The position numbers were made by a program, and so were the translations under genes. The notes beneath the pieces are model-generated. The model was not told where the DNA came from and searched no databases. It saw only the letters and a list, made by a program, of their open reading frames with translations. Positions 10,581 through 19,900 of a DNA stretch of 35,833 nt are shown here, in pieces (positions within the stretch are counted from its first letter, which is position 1; each line of letters begins with the position of its first letter). The stretch is taken from assembly GCA_943704415.1 (NCBI GenBank), contig CALSCO010001383.1:1-35833 (forward strand), in the 5' to 3' direction. This DNA is from Parvularia atlantis. Taxonomy: Eukaryota; Opisthokonta; Rotosphaerida.

Positions 10581-10946
10581 ATGGTCGGTCACTTTCATCG
10601 CGTGATGGCGGCGGTCGTGCTCGGCGGACGCGCGGCGCTCTTCCCGCGCCTCGGCACGACGGCGGCGGCGGCAGCGGCTACAGCGGGGATTGCTGGGCTA
10701 CTGCGCACGCCGCTCGACGCGCTGCGCGAGCTCTGGGACGGCCTGCTGCGCGCCGTTCCCAAGAAGAAGGTCTCGCACTCGCGCAAGCGCATGCGCTCGG
10801 CGCACAAGGGCCTCGAGCCGCTGCGCAACATCGTCCGGTGCCCGACGTGCGGCGGGCCGCGGTTGATGCACCACCTGTGCCGCGCGTGCCTGCGCGACGT
10901 GCAGAACGGCACGGGTGGGCCGCCGCGCGAGGCCGCGACGACGTGA
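10581..10946 (+). CDS. MRPL32: Mitochondrial ribosomal protein bL32m
   Basis: Zinc-binding protein of the large mitoribosomal subunit. The frame is intronless (121 residues). It starts MVGHFHRVMAAVVLGGRAAL, an Ala/Arg-rich presequence, with a second possible ATG at 10605. The mature part is unmistakable: the junction AVPKKKVSHSRKRMRSAHKG is the bL32 N-terminus, where the m-AAA protease cleaves in yeast and mouse. It is followed by EPLRNIVRCPTCGGPRLMHH and CRACL, giving the four zinc cysteines (C-x2-C ... C-x2-C). The short tail NGTGGPPREAATT is not conserved. It runs convergently with MRPL45, 49 bp between stop codons, and divergently from NDUFA3. Confidence 0.93.
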   Translation: MVGHFHRVMAAVVLGGRAALFPRLGTTAAAAAATAGIAGLLRTPLDALRELWDGLLRAVPKKKVSHSRKRMRSAHKGLEPLRNIVRCPTCGGPRLMHHLCRACLRDVQNGTGGPPREAATT

Positions 10947-10995
10947 GCCGCGCCGTTTGTGTGGGTCTCTCATGATGAATGGTGCCTGTTCACTC

Positions 10996-11981
10996 TCAAT
11001 GCTCGGTGGGCTGCGCCCACTTGGGCACGAGCCGGCCGCAGATGCGCCACGGCCCCTTCTGCGCGACGTGGCTCTCCAGCACGACGTGCTCGACGATCTC
11101 GCGCGTCCTCTCGGGCGCGCGCCCCAGCGGCCCAAAGCCCTGCGCCGATCGTGACGTCAGGCACGGCGCACACGCGGTCGCATGCTCGCACCTGCTGGAC
11201 GTGCATCCGCACGGTCACCTGCGCAAACTCAACCACGTTGCGCTCCGACTGGGCCAGGCGCACGTTGACCACGCGCGCCCGCTCCGAAAAGCCGGCGATG
11301 TGCCACGCCTTGGACGCCGTCTTGTGATCACGCGCCACGATCTCGCGCTTAAACTCCTGCGCGTGTGTGGTCGGCGAACGCGGCCCCGGCGCGGCAACCG
11401 CAGCGGGCGCACCGTGTAGACGTTGTCCGAGACGAGCTTGCGCAGCTCGAGCAGGTCGCCGCTGTCACGTGCGTGAGCCGACGCACACCCGCACGGCGCA
11501 GGACACGCACGCCACAAACGCGCGCGTCATGCGCTCGTACATGCCCTGCGCCTCGCTCGCGAACGGGATCGGCTGCCACGACGGCAGCGTGCGCTTGAGC
11601 TGCGCCGTGCTGCGGGCGCGCGTCACACGAGCGATGCCAACACCCACCCGATGCCCGACGCGCGCACAAGTACGTCGCACGCGCGTACAGCGTCACATTG
11701 CGGATGCGCTCGCGCCAGCCCAGCGAGCTGAAGATCGAGTGCAGCGCGCTGCGCGGCGTCGGCACGCCCTTGTCGAACACGAAGCCCGGCGAGCCGGCCG
11801 CCGTGATGCGCCCCTCGGCCATCGCGCGGGCCGGCGCGGCGAGCAGCGGCGGGGCGCGCGCGAGCGGTGCCGGGCGCAGCAACACGGTGCCTGCCGCGCG
11901 CGCGTCGTGTCAGTTCTGGTGCCAGCAGAGGCCCGCGCAGCCGCAGGGCGCACCCACGAAGTGCGCAAGTCGCCGTTGCAT
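10996..11981 (-). CDS. MRPL45: Mitochondrial ribosomal protein mL45 (Tim44-like domain)
   Basis: Large-subunit mitoribosomal protein that in animals lies at the exit tunnel and tethers the ribosome to the inner membrane. The ATG at 11981 gives MQRRLAHFVG, joined through a GTGCGC...CTGAC...CAG intron to TVLLRPAPLARAPPLLAA, a convincing presequence. Downstream exons carry GFVFDKGVPTPRSALHSIFS and WQPIPFASEAQGMYERMTRA, then DLLELRKLVSDNVYT. The Tim44-like fold follows, with ASKAWHIAGFSERARVVNVR and FAQVTVRMHVQQ, ending EHVVLESHVAQKGPWRICGR LVPKWAQ. The last part matches the mL45 pattern of a W-R-(I/M)-x-G-(R/K)-(L/I)-x-P-x-W-A ending. A Tim44 orthologue is less likely because the N-terminal Tim44 region is absent. 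Its start codon is 20 bp from that of the NEPRO-like gene. Confidence 0.78.
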
Positions 11982-12001
11982 CGGTGGCACTTCACCACAA
12001 A
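11982..12001. promoter_or_regulatory. 20-bp gap between divergent start codons (MRPL45 / NEPRO-like)
   Basis: The gap reads CGGTGGCACTTCACCACAAA and contains the near-palindrome GTGGCACTTCACCAC. Nothing else separates the two ATGs, so core promoter sequences must overlap coding DNA or the first introns, both of which lie close to the start codons. Confidence 0.6.
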
Positions 12002-12979
12002 ATGACGACCTCGGTAAAGACGGTCGCATCGCAGGCACGCCGGCAGCCGCCCCCTCGTAGCCGCCCCTCGCTGACGCCGCTGACGCACGCAGGTGCTCGC
12101 GATCGTCACCCGCGCGACGGCCGCGAGCGCCTGGCGCAGCGACGAGGCCGTGCTGCGGCGCCTGCTGTACAAGAACAAGAACCAGCACCGGTCCTCGCGG
12201 CAGTTCCGCGCGCTGCAGGAGGTGCTGCGGCACCTGCGCCACTTGCGCACGCGCCGGCGGCCGTCGCCCGACGCGCCCGATGCGGATGCTGCGCTGCTGG
12301 CGACGCGCGTGGACCAGCTGCTGCTGCTCGTCAAGGTGCGTGCTCGCCTTTGCCGATCGGCGCGCGAGACGTAGGCTTGCTCACATGTGTGCAGAGCGCC
12401 GACGTGCTCGTGACCGCGGCAGGGTGCGTGCGTGCGTGCGTGTGCTTTCGCTTGCGCAACGGCTGAGCAGGGGGCCGCGTGCGCGCAGCAAGTTCTACGA
12501 GTGGCTCATGAACACGCACTTCATGCCGTTCACCCTCACGACATTCGCGGCGTTCGCGCGGCTGCACACGCTGCACACGCTGGCCATCGGGCGCGCGCGT
12601 GACCTCGTGCTGCGCCAGCAGGCCGCGGGCGCCGCGCTGCCCGAGTGCGCTGCCTTCATGGCCGCATCGGCGCCGCCCGCCGTCGTCCTCGCCGCGCTGT
12701 TTCCGCACGCGCCATCACCAGCGCCTGCCTCGGCCGCCGCAGGACCGGCGTCGTGCGTGGATCCGCGCGTATGGTGCCGTCGCATATCTGACCCTTCCAA
12801 CGCGCACACGCAGCACGACACCGCCCAAGCGCGCCCTCGCGGACGACGACGACATCGGCGGTGCGTGCACCGACGCACGTGCTCAGCATCACCTCGCGCC
12901 TGACCACGGGCAACGCGCAGAGGTCGTGTCGCGCGTCGTCCCAACGACATCATCGCGAAAGCGAGAGCGGCGGCTGTAG
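12002..12979 (+). CDS. NEPRO-like nucleolar protein
   Basis: NEPRO (nucleolus and neural progenitor protein) is a nucleolar factor linked to pre-rRNA processing and RNase MRP. The ATG at 12002 gives MTTS; an intron with donor GTAAAG ending GCTGACGCACGCAG joins VLAIVTRATAASAWRSDEAV. The family hallmark is LRRLLYKNKNQHRSSRQFRA with LQEVLRHLRHL. Then come LLLLVK, SADVLVTAAG and, after another intron, KFYEWLMNTHFMPFTLTTFA AFARLH, equivalent to the conserved L-x-x-T-x-F-M-P-x-A-L segment. Two further introns lead to a basic tail SSRKRERRL (nucleolar-signal-like) and TAG at 12977-12979. Overall similarity is limited to these two blocks, so this is a family-level call. NOL11, another nucleolar factor, begins 2 bp after this stop. 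Confidence 0.62.
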
Positions 12980-12981
12980 GC

Positions 12982-15900
12982 ATGGCGGCGTGTCACACTT
13001 CGCCACAAGGCCACGTGGCGGCGATGCAGCTCGCGGAGCCCTTTGTCCTGGCCGCGGTGGGCGCGGTCGCGGGCGTGGCGCGCGGCGGCGACGGCGGCAC
13101 GGCACTCGTGACGGCGCACGGCAGCGGCTTCTACCTGTACAACGTGCGCGCGCGCGTGCAAACGGCGCGTGTGCAGACGGCACGCAGCTCATAACGATGA
13201 CGCAGGTCGCAGAGCGCAAGTGCGTCCGCAGCTGGTCCGTCCGGCCCAACGTGCGCTTCGCGGCCGCCGGCGCGGCGGTGCTGCACGGCCGCGCGCAGCA
13301 GCTGTACGCGGTCGACGCCGCGGGCGCCGTGCTCAGCTGGCCGCTGGGCAGCACGGGGCTAGGCGACGTCCAGGCGCGGCACAAGGTGCGCGCACCGTGG
13401 CTGCCCCGTGCCTGCGCTCACGCTGCCTGCGCAGCTCGGCAAGGAGGCGTACGCGGTCGTTAGCTGCGCGGGCCTGCCGCACGTGCTCGCCGTTGCGGCC
13501 GATGGTCACGTCGCGCCGCTCGCGGACGACGGCACGTGCATCGCCCAGCCGTGGACGTGGCCCGACGCGGCCGTCGCGCGGGGCAAGGGGTGCGCGTCAC
13601 CACCACTGCTGCTGCTGCTGCTGCTGACCGAGCGACGCATCGCAGCTCGCGCGTTGTGCATGCCGAGGCCGCGGGGCCAGAGACGCTTGTGCTCGTCCTC
13701 GTGACCGCCGTCGAGGACGCCGAGGCCGCGACCGACCGCGCTACGCTATGCGTCGTGCGCTTCGACCCGGCCGACGGCAGTATCGCCAGCACGATCGCGG
13801 CCGACGTGTCTGCAGAGCCGGTGCGGCCGCGCTTGACGCCGCACGAGACGTCACATGCTGACAGCGTTGCACAGCCGACGCGTTCGCGCAAGGCCGCCGC
13901 CGCCAAGGCCGCAGCAGCAGCAGCAGCGACACCGCCCGTGCGGCCGCACGTGGTCGCGTGCAGCGTCGAGCATCACGGGCACGCCGTCGCCGTGCTCTGT
14001 GCGCGCCAGTCGCAGTCGCGCAGTGCTGCACGTCTCACCGCGCATCGCAGGGTCCACGGGCGCGCTGGACGTCTGGTCGGTGCAGGACGACGTGGTCACG
14101 CGCCAAATCAGCCTGCCGCTCAAGGGCCTGGACGGGCTCGGCGCCCGCACGGCGCCTAGCGACGACGTGCCGGTTGGCGTGTGCCTGCCGCACCCGACCT
14201 GCGCCGTCATCTTTGGCCACAAGGCCGGCAACGGTGCGGGCCCGTTGCGCGCCGTGCACCGTGCTGATGTGCGGCGCGGCAGATCTGCTCACCGTCTGGG
14301 ACCTCAAGTTTGGCACGCTACAGGCCGAGAGCGAGCTGTCGACGCTCGGGCTGACGGCGCCCGCGCTCGCCGCCCGCTCCACGGTGCAGGTGCGCGCCGG
14401 CGTGCGGCAACGTGCGCCTGCATGCTGACCAGTTGCCGCAGCTGGTGAGCATGCCGACGGTGGCGGCGGGGCACAACGTGTTTGTGGCGACGGCCATCGG
14501 CGTGCGCGTCGTGCCGCTGACGCTTGACGAGGTGTGCTGCCGTGCGCATGCCGCTACCGGCCGGCTGAGCCATGTGCGCGTGCGAGCAGAAGGGGCCGTC
14601 GCTGCTGAGCGCGCTGGGACGGCTGTCGGCGTCGGTGCCGTACCTGGCGCGCGACACAAGCAAGAGCAGCCTGCAGCCGCCGCTCCGCACGATTATCAAG
14701 GCCGACAACTTGGTGCGCGCACGGCGCCGTGCACGTGCCTGTGCGCTTGGCCTGACGCGCGACGCGGCGTCAGCTCGCCTCTGAATCGATGGACGAGTGG
14801 GCGCGCAAGGTCAGGATGGCCAACGCCGAGGAGGCCGCGATCGTAAAGCAGCTCGCCGACGCGCCCGACCACGCCACCTTCTCGAGCCTGTTCTTCAAGT
14901 ACGTACGCTCGGGCGGCGACAAGCAGGACCTGGCGAGCATCTCCGTGGCCGTGCGGACGCGCGCGAGTGCCGAACTTGAGACCGACGAGAACGATGAGAA
15001 GGACGAGGACGAGGAGGTGGACGGCGACGACGGAACTGCGGCCGAGACGGAGGACAACGCGGACAACGACGCGGACGTGGACAGCACGGCGGGTGCGGAC
15101 GGCACGGCGGGCGCGCACGACGGCGCAGCAATGGACGTCGACGCGGGAGACGACAGCCGCCCAAGGAGACAGGTGCGCACCGGCGACGAGCGCCCGCGCC
15201 GCGGAAAGCGCAAGCGCCGCACGGTGCCGACGCAGCTGTCGCCGAGCTTCATCAACAGCGTATGTGGCTTCTGTCTCGACAGCAAGCGGTGCGCGAGAGG
15301 GTGGTATCGCGCCCGCGCGTCGTGCTTACCGCGCGGCCAGCTTCTTCGCCGACGACGTGCTGACGTACCTGATCGCGTCGCGCCTGCTTTCGGCCACGGC
15401 GCACCCGACGCTCCTGCCGACGCTGATCGACCGCCGCCAGCTGGTGCGGCGAGGGCTGTGCGGGCGCTGGGCACGCTGACGTGCCGCGGCAGAGGCTGCT
15501 GTCGCTCGCGCTGATGCACGTGTACGACATCCCCGAGCTCGCGCTGGTCGACGTGCTGCACTTTGTGCTGTCGGAGGTGCTTTGCCGCCCGCGGTGCGTG
15601 AGGCCGTGCTCACGCGCACCTCTCGCCAGGCGTCGAGCAAGATCTTTGCCGACTTTGTGCGCGACGAGGAGCGGCGCACGGACCTACCCCTGCTGCTCCC
15701 GGGCGACGACGTACGGTGCCTGATCCTGTGCGTGCGGCTGCTGCCGCCCGCGCTCTCATGCTGGCTGACTTGCGTGTGCAGGTACCTTGTGCTGTCGGCG
15801 CCGCGCAACGACGTCTTCATGTGGCCGTGCCTCAAGACGCTGACGATGGGCGAAGTGCAGGTGCGTCGTGGGACGGCGGGCACGGGGTAGCCGGTTGGCT

Positions 15901-16320
15901 GACACGCGCGCCGGCGACGCAGGACCTGCTCACGTTCCTGCTCAACATGGTGCAGCGCTTCCAGGCGACGGCAGACGCGCGCCTGCGCAACCAGGTCGCG
16001 GCGCGCGTGCCGTCGTTCCGGCAGGTCGTCGACTGGATCGCGCTGCTGATGGACGTGCACTTCACCCAGCTGATCCTCTCGGCCGAGGTGCACGACCTGC
16101 TCGAGATGCTGCAGGCGCGCAGCGTGCACGCGCATGTGCAGTGTGCCGTGCTGCCGTGCTGACGCTGCTTGCATGCGCACAGATGGCCGTGTCGGAGCAC
16201 ATCCGCTTCTGCGACAGCATCGAGGGCATCAAGGGCTACCTGCGCATGTTCCGCCATCGCAACGCGCTCATCACCGCGCCCGAGGTGGGCGACTACCAGA
16301 TAGAGGTGCTGCACATGTGA
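12982..16320 (+). CDS. NOL11: NOL11 (small-subunit processome / t-UTP-associated beta-propeller protein)
   Basis: Nucleolar protein with an N-terminal WD40-like propeller and a helical C-terminus; in animals it acts with UTP4/cirhin in pre-rRNA transcription and 18S processing. The ATG at 12982 gives MAACHTSPQGHVAAMQLAE; a second in-frame ATG at 13024 is possible. Propeller blocks include RKCVRSWSVRPNVRFAAAG, QQLYAVDAAGAVLSWPLG and DLLTVWDLKFGTLQAESELS, the last matching a strongly conserved NOL11 blade. Then come SLQPPLRTIIKADN, an acidic stretch at about 14970-15160 and a helical region. The diagnostic end is VPSFRQVVDWIALLMDVHFT, LILSAEVHDLLEML, and GDYQIEVLHM before the TGA at 16318-16320, comparable to the Y-S-I-E-V-L-E-L-F end of animal NOL11. 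Introns are numerous; intron 13590-13645 contains a (CTG)7 run. It is tandem with the NEPRO-like gene. Confidence 0.82.
13590..13645 (+). other. NOL11 intron with (CTG)7 tract ending in the branch site
   Basis: The donor GTGCGC is at 13590 and the acceptor GCATCGCAG ends at 13645; splicing joins ARGKG to SRVVHAEAAG in frame. The (CTG)7 tract occupies 13606-13626, and its last unit plus AC forms CTGAC at 13624-13628, the presumed branch site. Confidence 0.75.
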
Positions 16321-16357
16321 TGAGCATGCGAAGCGGCGGCAGTACACACGCGGCCCC

Positions 16358-16928
16358 TCACGGTGCCTCTCTCCCGCGATCGGCCTCGGCGGGCGCGGCC
16401 GGCGCGGCGGGTCGCACGGCACTGCGCAGCGGTGCGATCGTGCGCCCGATCGCCTGCGAGTAGGCCGGCAGCGTGCGGCGCATCACGGCTGAGAACTCGC
16501 GCACCTGCGCGCGCACGCGGCTCAGCCTCGCCGCCGCGCGCAGCAGCCGTGCCACGGCACGCACGTCGCGCACGTCCAGCCAGCGCATCACGCCCCACAT
16601 GACCGCGGCCGTCCCGCCGCACGCGAGCAGCGTGCCGATGCCGAACGCCTTGAGCGCGAGCAGCGGCGGGCTGAAGTCGAGCGGCGCCGCGGCCGCTGCT
16701 GCTGCTGCTGCCGCCGCCGATGCGACGGCGCCTTTGGGTGCACGATGAGCCGACGTGCGCCGCGATCGCACGTGGCGCACCAGGCGGCGGCGGCGGCGCG
16801 CGCTGCATCGACACGGCGGCGACGACGGCGGCCGCGGACGCGAACGAGACCGCGCCGAAGCCGGCGAAGAAGCGCGCGGCCTGGTCCTCGAGGCGCGCGC
16901 GCTCTTGCGGCTGCTCCGCATCCGGCAT
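16358..16928 (-). CDS. TMEM242-like small two-span membrane protein
   Basis: Animal TMEM242 is an inner-mitochondrial-membrane factor for ATP synthase c-ring and complex I assembly. The ATG at 16928 gives MPDAEQPQERARLEDQAARF, then membrane span 1 (FFAGFGAVSFASAAAVVAAV). An intron (GTGCGC...AAAG) and an alanine run follow. Span 2 lies in LLALKAFGIGTLLACGGTAA and VMWGVMRWLDVRDV, matching the TMEM242 pattern of A-L-(R/K)-A-(L/F)-G-x-G-(S/T)-L plus G-V. The tail is helical and basic (RVRAQVREFSAVMRRTL) with a proline/alanine end. The alanine run is coded by GCA/GCC repeats at about 16690-16720. The start codon is 21 bp from that of the kinesin gene, and the stop is 37 bp from the NOL11 stop. Identification rests mainly on the span-2 motif and two-span layout. 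Confidence 0.6.
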
Positions 16929-16949
16929 GGTTGGGAACGCTCAATTGCG
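16929..16949. promoter_or_regulatory. 21-bp gap between divergent start codons (TMEM242-like / kinesin-3)
   Basis: Only 21 bp (GGTTGGGAACGCTCAATTGCG) separate opposite ATGs at 16928 and 16950. Both ATGs open well-conserved N-termini: kinesin [20 protein letters not shown] starts right at the motor domain, so a much later kinesin start is not possible. Confidence 0.65.
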
Positions 16950-19900
16950 ATGGCCGCGGAAGGCAGCGCCGTGAAGGTCGTCGTGCGGGTGCGCCCGCTC
17001 AACGCGCGCGAGGAGGCGCTGCGGTGCAAGCCATGCATCAGCATGAGCGGCCACACGACGGTCATCACGGGGTCCGGGGTGCGTGCGGCGTGCGGGGGGA
17101 GGGGCCGGCGCGGTGTCACCCACCTGACGAACATTCCGCACGCGCGCCCGACGCACGCGCGGCCCGCATCAACCCCAGGGCAAGACGCACCAGTTCGCGT
17201 TCGACCACTCGTACTGGTCCATGAGCGCGGACGACGCGCACTACGTCTCGCAGGAGCAGGTGTTCAACGACCTCGGCGTGTCGACGCTCAACCACGCCTT
17301 TGAGGGCTTCAACGTCTGCATCTTCGCGTACGGCCAGGTGCGGCGCGCGTGCCCGGCCCTCGCGTCCCGTGTGCTGCACTGACGTGGCGTGCGCAGACCG
17401 GCTCGGGCAAGTGCGTCGCAGCGGCATTCGCCGTGCCGCTCGTGCGCTCGCTGACGCGCAGAGGGGCGCGCGCGCACACACAGGTCGTACACGATGATGG
17501 GCTACGGCGACCAGCGCGGCCTGATCCCGCGCACGTGCGACGAGCTGTTCCAGCGCATCGCGAGCAACCAGGACCCCAATCTGACGTACCGCGTCGAGGT
17601 CAGCTACATGGAAATCTACAACGAGAAGGCGCGCGCGCGGCCGTCGGGCGCGTGCCGCGCGCGATGCTCATGCCGATCGACGTCGGCAGGTGCGCGACCT
17701 GCTCAACCCCAACAACAAGGGCAACCTCAAGGTGCGCGAGCACCCCGTGCTCGGCCCGTACGTGGAGGACCTGGCCAAGGTCGTCGTGTCGTCGTTCAGC
17801 GACATTGAGCAGCTGATGGACGAGGGCAACAAGGCAAGTCTTGCGCGCAGCGGGCGCATCCGCTCACGCGCCGCCGCTCTCGCGCACCCGGCAGTCGCGC
17901 ACCGTGGCCGCGACCAACATGAACGAGACGAGCTCGCGCTCGCACGCCGTCTTCACCATGTTCTTCTCGCAGGAGCGCCGCGACGAGGCCACGGGCCTCT
18001 CGTCCGAGAAGGTCAGCAAGATCAGCCTGGTGGACCTGGCGGGCAGCGAGCGCGCCGACTCGACCGGCGCGACGGGCGCGCGCCTGAAGGAGGGCGCCAA
18101 CATCAACAAGTCGCTCACGACGCTCGGCCTCGTCATCTCGGCGCTGGTGTGGCGCCTCGCGCTTGCCCGCACAGGCGATGCTGAGGCGCTCGATGCGCAG
18201 GCCGACCAGTCCAACCCGGAGAAGAAGAAGAAGGGCAAGAACGCGGCCGACTTTGTGCCCTACCGCGACTCGGTGCTGACCTGGTGCGTGCTTCGCCGTC
18301 TGCAAGCTGGGCGCGCACAGCCGACCGGTTCGCGCGCAGGCTGCTCAAAGACAACCTCGGCGGCAACTCGAAGACGACGATGATCGCCGCGCTGTCGCCG
18401 GCCGACGTCAACTACGAGGAGACGCTGAGCACGCTGCGGTGCGCGCCGGCATGGCGCTGTGCTGTGTGTGCTGAACCGGTCGCGCGCATTGCAGGTACGC
18501 CGACCGCGCCAAGCGCATCGTCAACCAGGCCGTGGTCAACGAGGACCCGAACGCGAAGCTCATCCGTGAGCTCAAGGACGAGCTCAACCGGCTGCGCGGT
18601 GCGGCCGCGTGCACGAGCATGCCTGTCTGTTGCGCAGGCTCACCCTGTTCTGCGCAGCGATGCTCGCCTCGGGCGGCGCGGGCGCTCTGCTGTCGGACGG
18701 TGTGAGCGGCCTGAGCGCACCGCCGGGCACAACGGGTGCGGCGTGCGCAGGCCCTCTGTCGACCGCGCGAAGCTAACGCGCCTTCGCAGTGGCGGAGCAG
18801 CTGGCTGCGTCCGAGAAGCTCATGGCCGAGGCGAACGAGTCGCTCGACGACAAGCTGCGGCGCACGCAGGAGATCCAGCGCGAGCGCGAGCGCGCCCTCG
18901 AGGAGATGGGCGTGGCGATCAAGACGGGCGACAAGGGCACGATCGGTGCGCTGCGTGCCACGGACGTGCGCCACCGCCCCTTGCTGATCCGCAGACGCCG
19001 CGCGCGGCCAGGCCTGTCGTCGCCGCAGAAGCTGCCGCACCTAATCAACTTGAACGAGGATCCGCTGATGTCCGAGTGCCTGCTGTACTACATCAAGGAG
19101 GGCATCACGCGCGTGGGCACGCACGACACCGAGGTGCAGCCCCCGTGTCGCCGTGCGCCTCTGCGCGAGCGCCACCAACGCGCAGGCGGCAGGTGCTGCA
19201 GGACATTCAACTAAGCGGTGCGGGCGTGCTGCCGGAGCACTGCCTGTTTGAGAACACGGGTGGGACAGTGTCGATCACGCCGCTCGAAGGTTGGTGGGCG
19301 ATGCACGCGCGTGCTAGCACCGCATGGCTGACGCCCCGCTCCAGGCAGCCAGACGTACGTCAATGGGCAGCTGGCGACCGAGCCGCGCACAATCACGAGC
19401 GGGTCGCGCATCATCATCGGCAAGAACCACGTCTTCCGCTTCAACAACCCGATCGAAGCGCGCCAGCGGCTGATCGACTCGACCGCATCGACGCCGCTGA
19501 GGTCTGTGGGCGGTCGCGCCTCCAGCTCGGACGGCTGACACGCTCGCACGCAGCCCCAAAGCCAGCCGCGAGGGGCTCACGACCGACTGGCAGTACGCCC
19601 AGCGCGAGTTGCTCAAGGCGCAGGGCCTGCTGCTCGACGACGAGAAGCTCGAGGTGCGCGCCGCACTGTTGCCGTGCGCTGCTCCCGCTGACCGGCCCGG
19701 GCGCGCGCGCGCAGGACATGGAGAAGCAGAAGCAGCTGGAGATCGACGAGCGCGTGCGCGAGATGGAGGAGCGCTTCCGGTGCGTCTGCGCGTCCTAGCA
19801 TCTCTCGCACTCATAGCTGCCCTGACGTGGCCGCACCAGGCGCGAGAAGGAGGCCGCGGACCGTGAGCTCGAGCAGCAGCGGCAGGAGTACGAGACGCGG

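Noticed and set aside
13606-13626. (CTG)7 as a coding poly-Leu tract in NOL11
   Set aside because: Splicing 13590-13645 with standard local sites joins conserved-looking frames; read-through would add a Leu run and then lose the frame.
12002-16320. NEPRO-like and NOL11 as one fused gene
   Set aside because: A TAG stop separates them, the downstream ATG is in another frame, and each has its own complete family ends.
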